Assembly (NCBI GenBank): GCA_036265385.1
Contig: DATAPD010000032.1
Location: 62,001-126,000, forward strand
Origin: DATAPD01 sp036265385
Lineage (GTDB): Bacteria; Acidobacteriota; Terriglobia; Terriglobales; Acidobacteriaceae
DNA length: 64,000 bases
Reading direction: 5' to 3'
Shown here piece by piece: positions 1 through 8,203 of this stretch; position 1 is the stretch's first letter; the number at the start of each line of letters is the position of its first letter. Position numbers and translations under genes: made by a program. A model generated the notes under the pieces. It had not been told where the DNA came from. It worked only from the letters and a program-made list of their open reading frames with translations, and did no database searches.

Positions 1-428
1 TAAAGCGCATCCACGACCCACAGCAGCGAATACTTCGGAATGTGCTCGATCACGTGGGACATGTGAACGAAATCATATTGTTCCTCGCGATCCGCAAGAA
101 AGTCGCCGATATTGTCCTTGATCTCAAACAGGCGTACCCCCTGCGGACCCCAGTCTGCAACATGCATCTTGTTGCCGATACCGAAGTCGGCGCCAGATAG
201 ATTCGTGTACCCAAGTGTCAGGCACGCCGCCAGGAACCACCCGCTGCCAAAGCCAATGTCGAGAATTGCCGCATTAGAGCTTTGCGGCAACAGCCCTTGA
301 ATCTCATGCGCCGCTTGCCGCACCTCGGCATGAGTCTGCATCTCGCTCCAGTTTGGCCGTGCTATCGCAGCTGCATGCCGCACCGACATGCGTCGATATA
401 CTTCCTTGACGAATGCGTGTGGTTCCAT
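1..428 (-). CDS. Class I SAM-dependent methyltransferase, 3' end cut by window
   Basis: I translated this frame by hand from the ATG whose complement is at 426-428. It stays open to the window edge, so about 142 residues are visible and the C-terminus is missing. A glycine-rich SAM-binding loop (ILDIGFGSGWF) lies near residues 55-65, and an acidic strand end (GADFG) follows about 20 residues later. Further on is a HMSHVIEHI segment, the usual post-motif of Methyltransf_11/23-type enzymes. The substrate cannot be told; such stand-alone methyltransferases often act in surface-sugar or lipid modification. It is divergent from uvrC, with 99 bases between the two starts. The fold call is firm and the role is unknown. 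Confidence 0.75.
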   Translation of the reverse strand, partial: MEPHAFVKEVYRRMSVRHAAAIARPNWSEMQTHAEVRQAAHEIQGLLPQSSNAAILDIGFGSGWFLAACLTLGYTNLSGADFGIGNKMHVADWGPQGVRLFEIKDNIGDFLADREEQYDFVHMSHVIEHIPKYSLLWVVDAL

Positions 429-527
429 GAGTCAGACTACCTATGAACGTGATTTGCCGGGACCCGCATGTTCACACACCCTACAGGCGCTCACAAGACT
501 TTCCTTTAAACTAAAGATAAGCCGCTC

Positions 528-2414
528 ATGGACCTTCACCAGAAAATCCGCACCTTACCCGCCTCTCCCGGCGTGTACCTGTACAAGAATGCCGAGGGAG
601 AGGTCATTTACATTGGGAAGGCCAAGAATTTGCGGAATCGTGTTTCGTCCTACTTTCACGAAGGACGCCTCTATGACGCCAAGACCGGCACACTTGTTCG
701 CGAAGCCGTTGACGTCGACTACATCGTCGTCGCCAACAATAAAGAGGCCCTCGCACTTGAAAATAACCTCATCAAGCAGCGTAAGCCCCGATTCAATATC
801 CTCCTGCGCGATGACAAGACTTATCCCTACGTTAAGCTGACCCTCGGAGAGCGATATCCCCGCGTCTACGTCACTCGTCGCCTACGCAAAGACGGCAGCA
901 GCTACTACGGTCCCTACTTCCCTGCCAATCTCGCGTATCGCATCGTGGATTTGATCCATCGGCACTTTCTCGTACCCTCGTGCAAAGTCGACCTCACGCG
1001 ATATCACCCACGTCCCTGTCTCCAGTACTACATCAAGCGATGCCTTGGCCCCTGCGTCGAAGGACTTACGACGCCCGCGCTTTATTCCGAAGCAGTTCGT
1101 GATGTGAAGCTCTTCCTTGAAGGCAAACGTACCGACTTGGTCAAATCGCTCCAGCAACGAATGGCAGACGCGGCAGCAGCCCAGGAATATGAACGAGCCG
1201 CCCGCTATCGCGACCTGATTTCCACTGTCGAACAGCTGCAGGAGCGTCAACGCATTGCGACTACCGAAGGCGACGACGCCGACGTTTTCGGATATCACTA
1301 CGAGAACGACATGCTGGCCGTCAACCTCTTCCACATGCGGGGTGGGAAGATTGTCGACCGCCGCGAATTTTTTTGGGAAGATCTGCCGGATTTAGGATCT
1401 GCGAGTGTGGGGACCGGCGCCTCGCCCGTACATTCCGAGCAAACCTCGCCGGACCGCACTTTTCATCCCGACGCGTTGTTCTCCGCCTTACTGAATCAAC
1501 TCTATATCGGCCAGCCCTATGTGCCTCGTAACATCTATGTGCCCGTCGACTTTGAAGACAGGAAGGAACTCGAAGATCTACTCTCGGATCAGCTCACCGC
1601 AGCTAGCAGTCGTCCAGTACGCGTGCATTTGGAAGTGCCACAGCGGGGCGATAAGCGTTCCTTGATCGACCTTGCTGCCAACAATGCCAAACAGTCCTAC
1701 GATCAGCGCTTCCGGGTAATGAAACCCAACATGCGCATGATTCAGGAAGCCTTACAGGACGCGCTCGGGCTTGCCGACCTTCCACGTCGGATCGAGTGTT
1801 TCGATATTTCGCATATCCAGGGCGCTGAAACCGTCGCTTCCATGGTGGTTTGGGAGGACGGGGCGATGAAGAAATCTGATTACCGCAAGTTCATCATAAA
1901 AACCGTTCAGGGCGTTGACGATTTTGCTTCGATGCAGGAAGTTGTAAGCCGCCGTTACAAGCGGCTCGTGGAAGAAAAGAAGCCGATGCCGAGTCTGATC
2001 CTCATCGACGGCGGCCTTGGACAACTTCATGCCGCAGCGCACGCGCTCGATTCACTCGAAATCATTAATCAACCGCTTGCTTCGATTGCGAAACGAGAAG
2101 AAATCATCTACGTCTACGGACAGGAAAGTGAACCAGTTGTGCTCGACCATCACAACCCGGTCCTGCATCTTGTTCAGCTGATTCGCGACGAGGCCCACCG
2201 CTTCGCTGTCACCTTCCACCGCAAGCGACGGCAGATGCGAGACCGCTCGACCGAACTCTTGGAAATTCCCGGCGTGGGCTTGCGGACCACGCGACGTTTG
2301 CTCGAACACTTCGGCAGCCTGCAAGCCGTAAGGAATGCCGACGCAGCGGCCCTCTCAGCCGTCGTGAACAAAACACAAGCCGAAGCAATCCGCGAACATT
2401 TCAAAGAGCATTAG
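528..2414 (+). CDS. uvrC: Excinuclease ABC subunit C
   Basis: UvrC is the double-incision nuclease of UvrABC nucleotide excision repair. The 628-residue product has the N-terminal GIY-YIG nuclease (GVYLYK, then VIYIGKAKNLRNRV, residues 15-40). Four cysteines at 152, 164, 172 and 176 match the position of the reported UvrC Fe-S cluster. A UVR helix pair lies near 213-240, the RNase H-like C-terminal nuclease (ECFDISH, LIDGGLGQL) near 425-510, and a helix-hairpin-helix tail (EIPGVGLRTTRRLLEHFG) near 580-600. Length is normal for the family. Oddity: residues about 290-311 form a small Gly/Ser/Thr/Pro-rich insertion between EDLPD and the ALFSALL helix, and its DNA resembles a hairpin repeat found at 6593-6632. 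Confidence 0.97.
   Translation: MDLHQKIRTLPASPGVYLYKNAEGEVIYIGKAKNLRNRVSSYFHEGRLYDAKTGTLVREAVDVDYIVVANNKEALALENNLIKQRKPRFNILLRDDKTYPYVKLTLGERYPRVYVTRRLRKDGSSYYGPYFPANLAYRIVDLIHRHFLVPSCKVDLTRYHPRPCLQYYIKRCLGPCVEGLTTPALYSEAVRDVKLFLEGKRTDLVKSLQQRMADAAAAQEYERAARYRDLISTVEQLQERQRIATTEGDDADVFGYHYENDMLAVNLFHMRGGKIVDRREFFWEDLPDLGSASVGTGASPVHSEQTSPDRTFHPDALFSALLNQLYIGQPYVPRNIYVPVDFEDRKELEDLLSDQLTAASSRPVRVHLEVPQRGDKRSLIDLAANNAKQSYDQRFRVMKPNMRMIQEALQDALGLADLPRRIECFDISHIQGAETVASMVVWEDGAMKKSDYRKFIIKTVQGVDDFASMQEVVSRRYKRLVEEKKPMPSLILIDGGLGQLHAAAHALDSLEIINQPLASIAKREEIIYVYGQESEPVVLDHHNPVLHLVQLIRDEAHRFAVTFHRKRRQMRDRSTELLEIPGVGLRTTRRLLEHFGSLQAVRNADAAALSAVVNKTQAEAIREHFKEH
1411..1455 (+). repeat. Decayed palindromic repeat inside uvrC
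   Basis: These bases align with the intergenic double hairpin at 6593-6632. Both begin GGAC(A/C)GGCG, continue with CCTCGCC, and end with CCGAGCAAA then CTCG. I count roughly 33 of 41 aligned positions identical by eye. The copy keeps the uvrC frame and encodes residues about 295-310. The hairpin arms are partly mismatched, as expected for an old insertion tolerated in a surface loop. Confidence 0.55.
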
Positions 2415-2678
2415 CCGTTGCCCATCAGTTTTGCTCGGATCCTCGCGTGATTCGGCGATCATTAGTACTCCTCTGCGTTTTTCGCGAACGCTTTGCAGTT
2501 GAGATTTTTCCCAATGAGGCTTGAGCTGAAGCCTGAAGCCTGACGCCTGCCCCCGTTTGCCTCCCCATTTTTGCCTGTGCTAGTCTGACTGAACTTCGGA
2601 AAGACTTCTTTCCGTTTACTTCCGCCGCGCCATTCTCGTCTCGCACGTACTTCAATTAATTCCTCAAGGAGGTTCCTC
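2415..2678. other. Intergenic region with two degenerate dispersed repeats and a strong RBS
   Basis: I see no credible gene in this gap between uvrC and the LysM gene. Bases 2469-2508 are a degenerate 'ctctgcg...tttgcagttgagattt' unit of the same family as copies at 4041-4089 and 11173-11255. Bases 2521-2550 are a short imperfect repeat of gaagcctgaagcctgacgcc type, also seen near 18274. A perfect AAGGAGG Shine-Dalgarno at 2666-2672 sits six bases before the next ATG. Two overlapping reading frames on the minus strand read only this repeat DNA. Confidence 0.6.
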
Positions 2679-3056
2679 ATGGCTGATCTGAATCAACTCA
2701 AACAGAAATACCAGCCCGTGCTAGACGCCCTGCACAAAGAAGGGGGAAATGTCGAAGCCGTCGACCTGCAAGGTGACAAACTCCACATCAAAGCGACAGT
2801 CGACTCGGAAGCTAGCAAGAACCGCATTTGGGATGCGATCAAGGGCGTAGATCCAACCTTCGCCGATCTGCAACATGAGATCACTGCGAGACAGGGAGAC
2901 CAGATCTACGTTGTCAAAGCGGGTGACAGTCTTTCTAAAATCAGCAAGCATTTCTATGGCGATGCCAACCAGTACCAGAAGATCGCCAAGGCAAATAACA
3001 TTCCTGATCCTGACAAAATCAAGATCGGTCAGCAAATCACAATTCCAGCTGCTTGA
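2679..3056 (+). CDS. BON-LysM domain protein
   Basis: The product has 125 residues and no signal peptide. Residues about 5-70 resemble a BON domain (VEAVDLQGDKLHIKATVDSE). Residues about 74-123 are a LysM domain (YVVKAGDSLSKISKHFYGDA, ending IKIGQQITIPA). This is the arrangement of the E. coli potassium-binding protein Kbp/YgaU, which is cytoplasmic. A related role in ion sensing or stress response is possible but unproven, and peptidoglycan binding is the alternative. The start is fixed by AAGGAGG six bases upstream. The gene is monocistronic and convergent with the next gene; a GC-rich hairpin follows its stop. Confidence 0.85.
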   Translation: MADLNQLKQKYQPVLDALHKEGGNVEAVDLQGDKLHIKATVDSEASKNRIWDAIKGVDPTFADLQHEITARQGDQIYVVKAGDSLSKISKHFYGDANQYQKIAKANNIPDPDKIKIGQQITIPAA

Positions 3057-3067
3057 TCTCTAATTCG

Positions 3068-3091
3068 GGCGCCCCTGGTCGGAGGGGCGCC
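3068..3091 (+). terminator. GC-rich hairpin after the LysM gene
   Basis: A perfect 8-bp stem (GGCGCCCC at 3068-3075, GGGGCGCC at 3084-3091) with an 8-base loop lies 12 bases after the stop codon. No U-tract follows, so this may be a weak or bidirectional terminator between convergent genes, or only an RNA-stabilising hairpin. Confidence 0.5.
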
Positions 3092-3227
3092 TCAACTCTA
3101 CCCACCCTCCATCTAGAACGAAACCACTCCTCGCAATGACTTCCCGCGGCTATCCCGATCACGCGTGTTTTCTCCAGCGCGTGGAAAGCCTGCCTTGAGC
3201 GAAGCCGACGGGGATCTCGCGCGCATC
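3092..3227. other. Intergenic, nothing recognised
   Basis: This gap separates two convergent genes. I see no reading frame, hairpin with a T-run, or repeat that I recognise. Confidence 0.5.
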
Positions 3228-4118
3228 TCACGTACTGCTCGCCAGCAGGCACCTCTTCACATTGTCGGGCAAACGCGATTTCTGCAGAATTTCTTCTAAC
3301 AGGCCCTTCGGAATACCCTGTGCAAATTCAAGCGCACGCGCCAGCGGAGTGTGCTCACTTCTCAACAGCGCGATCCGAATGTCGTTCCGTATTGACCACT
3401 TTGGATGTCGGCACAATTTTCCAACTGTATCTTCAGAAGCCTCGCTTGCCGCCTTCGCGACCATCGCCTCGGTCACTCTTGGATTTTCGAGTGCCACGTC
3501 CACAATCCGCTGCTCGCGATCTACGATCAACGCGCCAGCAATTCGGCCAGATCCGCGCCGTGCCAAAGTCAATCGAACGCCGGCAGCACTGCTGTCCAGT
3601 TTCGTCATCAGGATTTCTTCCGCCGCACGCTTGATGTCCGCTGGCGTTGTCGGAGTCAGAGCAACGTTCATGAGATCTAAAGTGAATAGATGTCGTAATG
3701 CGCTCAGCGTTAACCGTCGCGGTGCCTTTGGGTGACACACTGCAGCCATCCGCACTTTGCGCGATTTCATTACCAACTGGTCCTGAAAGATTTGCTCGAT
3801 CGCTTTGGTGCCGGAGTTGGCGTCTCTCAGGGATGCAAGGGCCTGATCCTCAGTGATATTCGTGAAGCGCGACCGCGGAAGGTGCGTTGCAGTTGGCCCG
3901 ATTGCTTCATCCGCTAGCATTTCTGCATTGTTATCCTTCAGAACCGCAGCTTCGAGTGTTCTGTCCAAGCTCCTCTTGGGCGGCGACCTCCTGTACAAGA
4001 CTTTAACTGCCTGTCTCTTTTCACTCTTTCCGGTTGGCTTCTCTTTGCGTTCTTTGCGAGCCTTGGCGTTCTTTGCGGTTGAAGATTTTCGATTGCGCTT
4101 TTCGTTTGTACCCGCCAT
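3228..4118 (-). CDS. Hypothetical protein, basic N-terminus, helical HEAT/DUF2336-like body
   Basis: This 296-residue protein is not one I can name. It has no signal peptide or membrane segment. Residues 1-45 are very Lys/Arg/Ala-rich and include AKNAKARKERKEKP (about 15-28), which is the translation of a dispersed 'ctttgcg' DNA repeat at 4041-4089. The rest is alanine/leucine-rich helices with repeated short units (HPKAPRRLTLSALRHLFTLD, and CRHPKWSIRNDIRIALLRSE). That pattern recalls HEAT-like repeats or DUF2336 proteins, so a protein-binding scaffold is plausible. The start may lie downstream of the repeat-derived segment. It follows the sugar kinase by 33 bases on the same strand and could be cotranscribed. 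Confidence 0.65.
   Translation of the reverse strand: MAGTNEKRNRKSSTAKNAKARKERKEKPTGKSEKRQAVKVLYRRSPPKRSLDRTLEAAVLKDNNAEMLADEAIGPTATHLPRSRFTNITEDQALASLRDANSGTKAIEQIFQDQLVMKSRKVRMAAVCHPKAPRRLTLSALRHLFTLDLMNVALTPTTPADIKRAAEEILMTKLDSSAAGVRLTLARRGSGRIAGALIVDREQRIVDVALENPRVTEAMVAKAASEASEDTVGKLCRHPKWSIRNDIRIALLRSEHTPLARALEFAQGIPKGLLEEILQKSRLPDNVKRCLLASST
4041..4089 (-). repeat. 'ctttgcg' dispersed repeat unit inside a coding region
   Basis: The plus strand reads ctctttgcgttctttgcg and then ggcgttctttgcggttgaag. It closely matches the intergenic copy at 11173-11214 and a weaker one at 2469-2508. Here it lies in frame within residues about 11-27 of the basic hypothetical protein. Confidence 0.6.
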
Positions 4119-4151
4119 TTCAGATTTTTTTCAACTTTCGAAACTCAACAA

Positions 4152-5057
4152 TCAAACGATGCCCTTCCTTGCCAACGCCAGTGCACCCTCCGCAGCATCG
4201 ACCACATTTGTGTGAATAACCGCCGTAGGACATATCTTTACGACATGTTCGCGAAAAGTCTGCCGCACGGACCCAGCCCTGCGAAACACACCGCCCGACA
4301 TAGCTAGCGCAACACTCTCTTCCTTCGGAAACAAATGCCTTATCACCAGCGCCGCCAGTCTCGCGAGTTCTTCCCCTGCTCGGCTGAGGACTCGGATTGC
4401 AACTTCGTCCCCAGCTTCCGCCGCTTTCAGCACAGTCAATAACAAGTCCGCGAAGTTTGGGGGCGGCACGGAATTCGCGGACCGGATAAACGAGTCCATA
4501 TCGGTTACGTTCCACTGCTGACGGATCATGTCGAGCAGTTCAGTCGGTCTGTTTTCATCGCGAGCGCGGAATACTTCGGACACCGCCGTTCGTCCGATCC
4601 ACTGTCCCGATCCTTCGTCCGAAATTGCGTGCCCCCAACCACCGGCGCGAAAAATTTCTCCAGAGGCGTTCCGTCCAAATGCGATTGATCCGGTACCTGC
4701 AATCACGATCACGCCCGGCCCATCCTCAAATGCCGCATACATGGTCGTTTCGGTATCTCCGACTACGATCACCTCTGAGGGCACCAGTTCCGCGATTGCC
4801 GTGCGGACGACATTTGCGATCTCTACTCTTCCTGCGCCTGACGCGCCCGCACACACACGTACCACATCTGTCGGACTGACACCGGCTTCCACACAAGCTT
4901 CCTTGATAGCTGTCTGCAGGTTCTTGCGCGCGTACTCCTCTCCGCTGCGCACGATGTTGCTGCCACCACTCCTCGCGATCCCCAGCACCCGCTGCTCATC
5001 GCCGACAACACATGTTGTCTTGGTGCCACCTCCGTCAATACCCAGATAGATCGCCAC
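4152..5057 (-). CDS. BadF/BadG/BcrA-type sugar kinase, N-acetylglucosamine kinase-like
   Basis: This ASKHA-fold ATPase has 301 residues. Phosphate-1 loop LGIDGGGTKTTCVVGD is at residues 5-20, phosphate-2 region VIAGTGSIAFGRN near 117-130, and the glycine-rich adenosine segment ALAMSGGVFRRAG near 250-262. GWGHAISDEGSGQWIGR near 138-155 is typical of the GlcNAc/glucosamine kinase branch of PF01869. The expected reaction is ATP-dependent phosphorylation of an amino sugar, as in cell-wall sugar recycling. It is divergent from a sodium:solute symporter gene with 38 bases between starts, so the symporter may supply its substrate. The exact sugar is inferred, not shown. Confidence 0.85.
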   Translation of the reverse strand: MAIYLGIDGGGTKTTCVVGDEQRVLGIARSGGSNIVRSGEEYARKNLQTAIKEACVEAGVSPTDVVRVCAGASGAGRVEIANVVRTAIAELVPSEVIVVGDTETTMYAAFEDGPGVIVIAGTGSIAFGRNASGEIFRAGGWGHAISDEGSGQWIGRTAVSEVFRARDENRPTELLDMIRQQWNVTDMDSFIRSANSVPPPNFADLLLTVLKAAEAGDEVAIRVLSRAGEELARLAALVIRHLFPKEESVALAMSGGVFRRAGSVRQTFREHVVKICPTAVIHTNVVDAAEGALALARKGIV

Positions 5058-5095
5058 GGCGATAGTTCTACCACACGCCTTTCTGCGCGGGCATA

Positions 5096-6559
5096 ATGGC
5101 GCAGATACACACTCACCTCATGGGACTCAACTTGCTCGATATCTCCATCATTGCCATTTATCTCGTCGGCATCACACTGTTCGGGCTCCGCTTCCGTAAA
5201 CGCCAGAAATCTCTCAAGGATTATTTTCTCGCCGACCGCAGCATTCCATGGTGGGCGATCATGCTCTCGATCGTGGCTGCGGAAACCAGCACGCTCACTA
5301 TCATTAGCATTCCCGGGCTTGCTTATGACACGAACCTTACGTTCCTGCAGGTTGTTTTCGGATATCTCGCCGGACGCATTCTCATCAGCTTCGTCCTTCT
5401 GCCGCACTATTTCCGCGGGGACCTCTACACGGCCTATCAACTCATCGAAAAGCGTTTTGGATCACATCTTCGTTCGCTGACCGCCGCACTTTTTCTTCTC
5501 ACCCGCGCTGCTGCCGAAGGTGTTCGCGTCTATGCCGTGTCCATTGTTGTGGCGATTGCGCTCGGGACAGGCGAAGTAGCCTCCATCGCCATCATCACAG
5601 TACTCACGCTGGTTTACACGTTTGAAGGCGGACTCGCGGCCGTTATCTGGACCGATGTCGTGCAGACCGCAATTTACGTTGGCGGAACGCTCGTTGGACT
5701 TTTCACCATCCTGCATCTCTTCCCCGGCGGATGGCCTGCGATCCACTCGCTTGCCGCGAGTGCCGGAAAATTGCAGGTATTCGATTTTTCACTGAATTTT
5801 TGGCGACCTTACACGTTCTGGGCAGGTGTGATCGGCGGGACATTCTTGACTACAGCGAGCCATGGAACCGATCAATTGATCGTGCAGCGATTGCTCGCGG
5901 CCCGCAATCAGAAGCAATCCATGATTGCTCTCACTACCAGTGGCATCGCCGTTTTATTCCAGTTCGCACTCTTCTTGGTAGTTGGCCTCATGCTTTGGGC
6001 TTTTTATCGCGTCCCATCTGCAGACTTCGGCAAGGCCGATCGCATCTATCCAACTTTTATTGTGCAGCACATGCCGCACGGCATCTCCGGACTCCTCATC
6101 GCAGCTATTCTCGCCGCCGCCATGTCAAACCTAAGCGCAGCGCTGAACTCGTTGTCATCCAGTTCGATTATAGATTTTTATCTTCGTCTTCGTCCCGCAA
6201 CGACTGATGCCGAGCGCATGCGCGCTTCGCGGATCTCTACCGTGGTCTGGGCGATCATTCTCTTCGTGCTCGCCATCCTGTGCCTGCATCGGGTAAGCCG
6301 CGTTATCGAAGTCGGACTTCAGATCGCATCCGTCGCCTACGGGGCGCTCCTCGGCGTCTTCTTGCTCGGCGTGCTCACACGCCGTGCATCTCAGGCAGGC
6401 GCAATGGTTGGCATGCTTCTCGGCTTCGCCACCGGACTTTACTTGTGGACAAAGACGCAGGTGCCGTTCACCTGGTACGTCCCTATCGGAACGTTAGTGA
6501 CATTTGTGTTCGGCTACGTAAGTAGCAGCCTCCTCGCCCGTGCGATGAAGAACGCTTAG
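5096..6559 (+). CDS. Sodium:solute symporter (SSS family)
   Basis: This 487-residue inner-membrane transporter has about 13 hydrophobic segments. The N-terminus (IAIYLVGITLFGLRFRK, then SLKDYFLADRSIPWWAIMLS) and the AAETSTLTIISIPG segment are characteristic of the SSS/SGLT family. AAAMSNLSAALNSLSSSSIIDFY near residues 341-363 is the conserved TM8 sodium-site region. Members import sugars, amino acids or sialic acid with sodium. The divergent amino-sugar kinase gene suggests a sugar substrate, but this is only context. ATG at 5120 is an alternative start; neither has a strong ribosome binding site. Confidence 0.88.
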   Translation: MAQIHTHLMGLNLLDISIIAIYLVGITLFGLRFRKRQKSLKDYFLADRSIPWWAIMLSIVAAETSTLTIISIPGLAYDTNLTFLQVVFGYLAGRILISFVLLPHYFRGDLYTAYQLIEKRFGSHLRSLTAALFLLTRAAAEGVRVYAVSIVVAIALGTGEVASIAIITVLTLVYTFEGGLAAVIWTDVVQTAIYVGGTLVGLFTILHLFPGGWPAIHSLAASAGKLQVFDFSLNFWRPYTFWAGVIGGTFLTTASHGTDQLIVQRLLAARNQKQSMIALTTSGIAVLFQFALFLVVGLMLWAFYRVPSADFGKADRIYPTFIVQHMPHGISGLLIAAILAAAMSNLSAALNSLSSSSIIDFYLRLRPATTDAERMRASRISTVVWAIILFVLAILCLHRVSRVIEVGLQIASVAYGALLGVFLLGVLTRRASQAGAMVGMLLGFATGLYLWTKTQVPFTWYVPIGTLVTFVFGYVSSSLLARAMKNA

Positions 6560-6592
6560 TAGTAGGTTCCTTCGCCAGCTCAGCTCACGTAT

Positions 6593-6632
6593 GGACAGGC
6601 GCCCTCGCCTGTCCGGCCGAGCAAAGCTCGGC
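6593..6632 (+). repeat. Tandem perfect hairpins (REP-like palindromic unit)
   Basis: Two perfect inverted repeats lie back to back between the symporter and permease genes. The first is GGACAGGCG/CGCCTGTCC (6593-6601 and 6606-6614, 4-base loop). The second is GCCGAGC/GCTCGGC (6616-6622 and 6626-6632, AAA loop). No T-run follows. A decayed relative lies inside uvrC at 1411-1455, so this looks like a dispersed palindromic element. It may also act as a transcript-end hairpin. Confidence 0.7.
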
Positions 6633-6668
6633 TCAGTGCGCAAACTTGCCCTGTATACTCCAACTCCA

Positions 6669-8039
6669 ATGTCCGAAGTTCGCCCTCATCTCGCCCGCGA
6701 CCTGGGTGTCGGCGCTGCCACCTCCGTCGTTGTCGGCACCATCATCGGCAGCGGAATTTTCCTCGTCCCAGCAGAGATGACCCAGGCAGTCGGGTCCGCG
6801 AAGCTTGTCTACCTCGCGTGGATCCTAGGCGGTCTTCTCTCGTTCGCGGGCGCGCTCACCTACGCCGAACTGGGCGCAATGAAGCCGCAAGCCGGTGGAG
6901 AGTACGTCTACGTTCGCGATGCCTACGGCCCTCTCTGGGGATTTCTCTACGGCTGGACGTGGTTTGTCATTGCCAAGCCGGCATCGATTGCCACCATCAC
7001 CACTGGGATCGTTCGCGTCCTTGGCACGTTTCCGTCCTTGGCTTTTTTCAATAGCGACTTCCTACACACTCCACTCCCTCTCTCTTACGGACAACTTGTC
7101 GCCATCGCAGCCGCCATCCTCATCTCCGTCCTCAACTACCTCGGCGTGAAAAGAGCCGGCGACTTTCAGTTCATCTTCACAATCTTGAAAATTGCAATCA
7201 TCATCGGCATCGTGATCGTCTGCTTCACGGCTCCAAAAGGTACCTGGACAAACTTTGCGGGAGACTTCGTCGGCGCAAAAGGCGGTGTCGCAGGTTTCTT
7301 TGCTGCTTTGGTTGCCGCACTCTGGGCTTACGACGGATGGAATGACCTCAACATGGTCGCAGAAGAAGTGCGCGAACCTGAGCGCAATATTCCCATCGCC
7401 CTGATTGCGGGGGTTGCAATTGTCGGAGCGCTCTACATCTTCCTCAATGCCGCGGTCCAGTACGTCCTTCCCATCGATGCCGTGGCTGCTTCGCCGCGCG
7501 CCGCATCAGACGCAGTCGCGTCAGTCATCGGTCCGCTGGGCGCCAGTATCGTGTCGGCTGGCATGGCGCTCTCCATGCTCGTCACCCTGAACGGTACGAT
7601 CATGAGTGGAGCACGCGTTCCATTCGCGCTTGCCCGCGACGGATATTTCTTTCGCGCTCTCGCTGATGTCCACCCTCGCTTTCACACTCCATCGGGCGCG
7701 ATTATCGTGCAATGCATTCTTTCCATCGTCTTACTGGCCGGCGGAGGCAGTTTTCGCCAATTTTTCTCGCTCGCGATTTTCGCCGAATGGCTCTTTTACA
7801 TGATCGCCAGCAGCACCGTTTTCGTCTTCCGCAAACGTGCCCCTAATGCCTCGCGTCCGTATCATGTTTGGGGATATCCATTTGTTCCCGCGGTCTTTGT
7901 AGCCGTTGCCGCCGTTCTTCTCTGCTATACGTTTGCCGATAACTTCCGGAACTCTTCTCTCGGTGTCCTCGCGATCTTGGCCGGCGTGCCGGTTTTCTAC
8001 TACTTTTCCCGGAAAAACAAGGGCAAAGCTCCGCTCTAA
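6669..8039 (+). CDS. APC-superfamily amino acid permease
   Basis: The product has about 456 residues from the chosen ATG, with about 12 membrane spans. The start of TM1 reads VVVGTIIGSGIFLVP (residues 16-30), the APC hallmark with its unwound Gly-rich GSGIF loop. TM2 reads FAGALTYAELGAM followed by KPQAGGEYVYVRDAYG, typical of the LAT/y+LAT-like branch. ALWAYDGWNDLNMVAEEVREPERNIP near residues 220-245 is also family-typical. I chose ATG 6669, not the upstream ATG 6591, because the extra N-terminus would read through the palindromic repeat. The substrate is probably a neutral amino acid; direction (uptake or exchange) is unknown. Confidence 0.88.
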   Translation: MSEVRPHLARDLGVGAATSVVVGTIIGSGIFLVPAEMTQAVGSAKLVYLAWILGGLLSFAGALTYAELGAMKPQAGGEYVYVRDAYGPLWGFLYGWTWFVIAKPASIATITTGIVRVLGTFPSLAFFNSDFLHTPLPLSYGQLVAIAAAILISVLNYLGVKRAGDFQFIFTILKIAIIIGIVIVCFTAPKGTWTNFAGDFVGAKGGVAGFFAALVAALWAYDGWNDLNMVAEEVREPERNIPIALIAGVAIVGALYIFLNAAVQYVLPIDAVAASPRAASDAVASVIGPLGASIVSAGMALSMLVTLNGTIMSGARVPFALARDGYFFRALADVHPRFHTPSGAIIVQCILSIVLLAGGGSFRQFFSLAIFAEWLFYMIASSTVFVFRKRAPNASRPYHVWGYPFVPAVFVAVAAVLLCYTFADNFRNSSLGVLAILAGVPVFYYFSRKNKGKAPL

Positions 8040-8203
8040 CGTCACTTCTTTCCCTCTTTGAAACGCTGTTCTACCGCTGTAAGTCGTTGGTTACCAAAGG
8101 ACACGCGCGGGGGACACGTTTACCCCCTCCCCGTTCCCCCTTACCTTTGAGTCTCCAACCCCGAAACTCTCCCCGCGGTTCGGGTTCTCCTTGGAGCACT
8201 TGC

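Noticed and set aside
2425..2680. Two overlapping minus-strand frames between uvrC and the LysM gene
   Set aside because: They translate degenerate repeat DNA and show no conserved domain or ribosome binding site.
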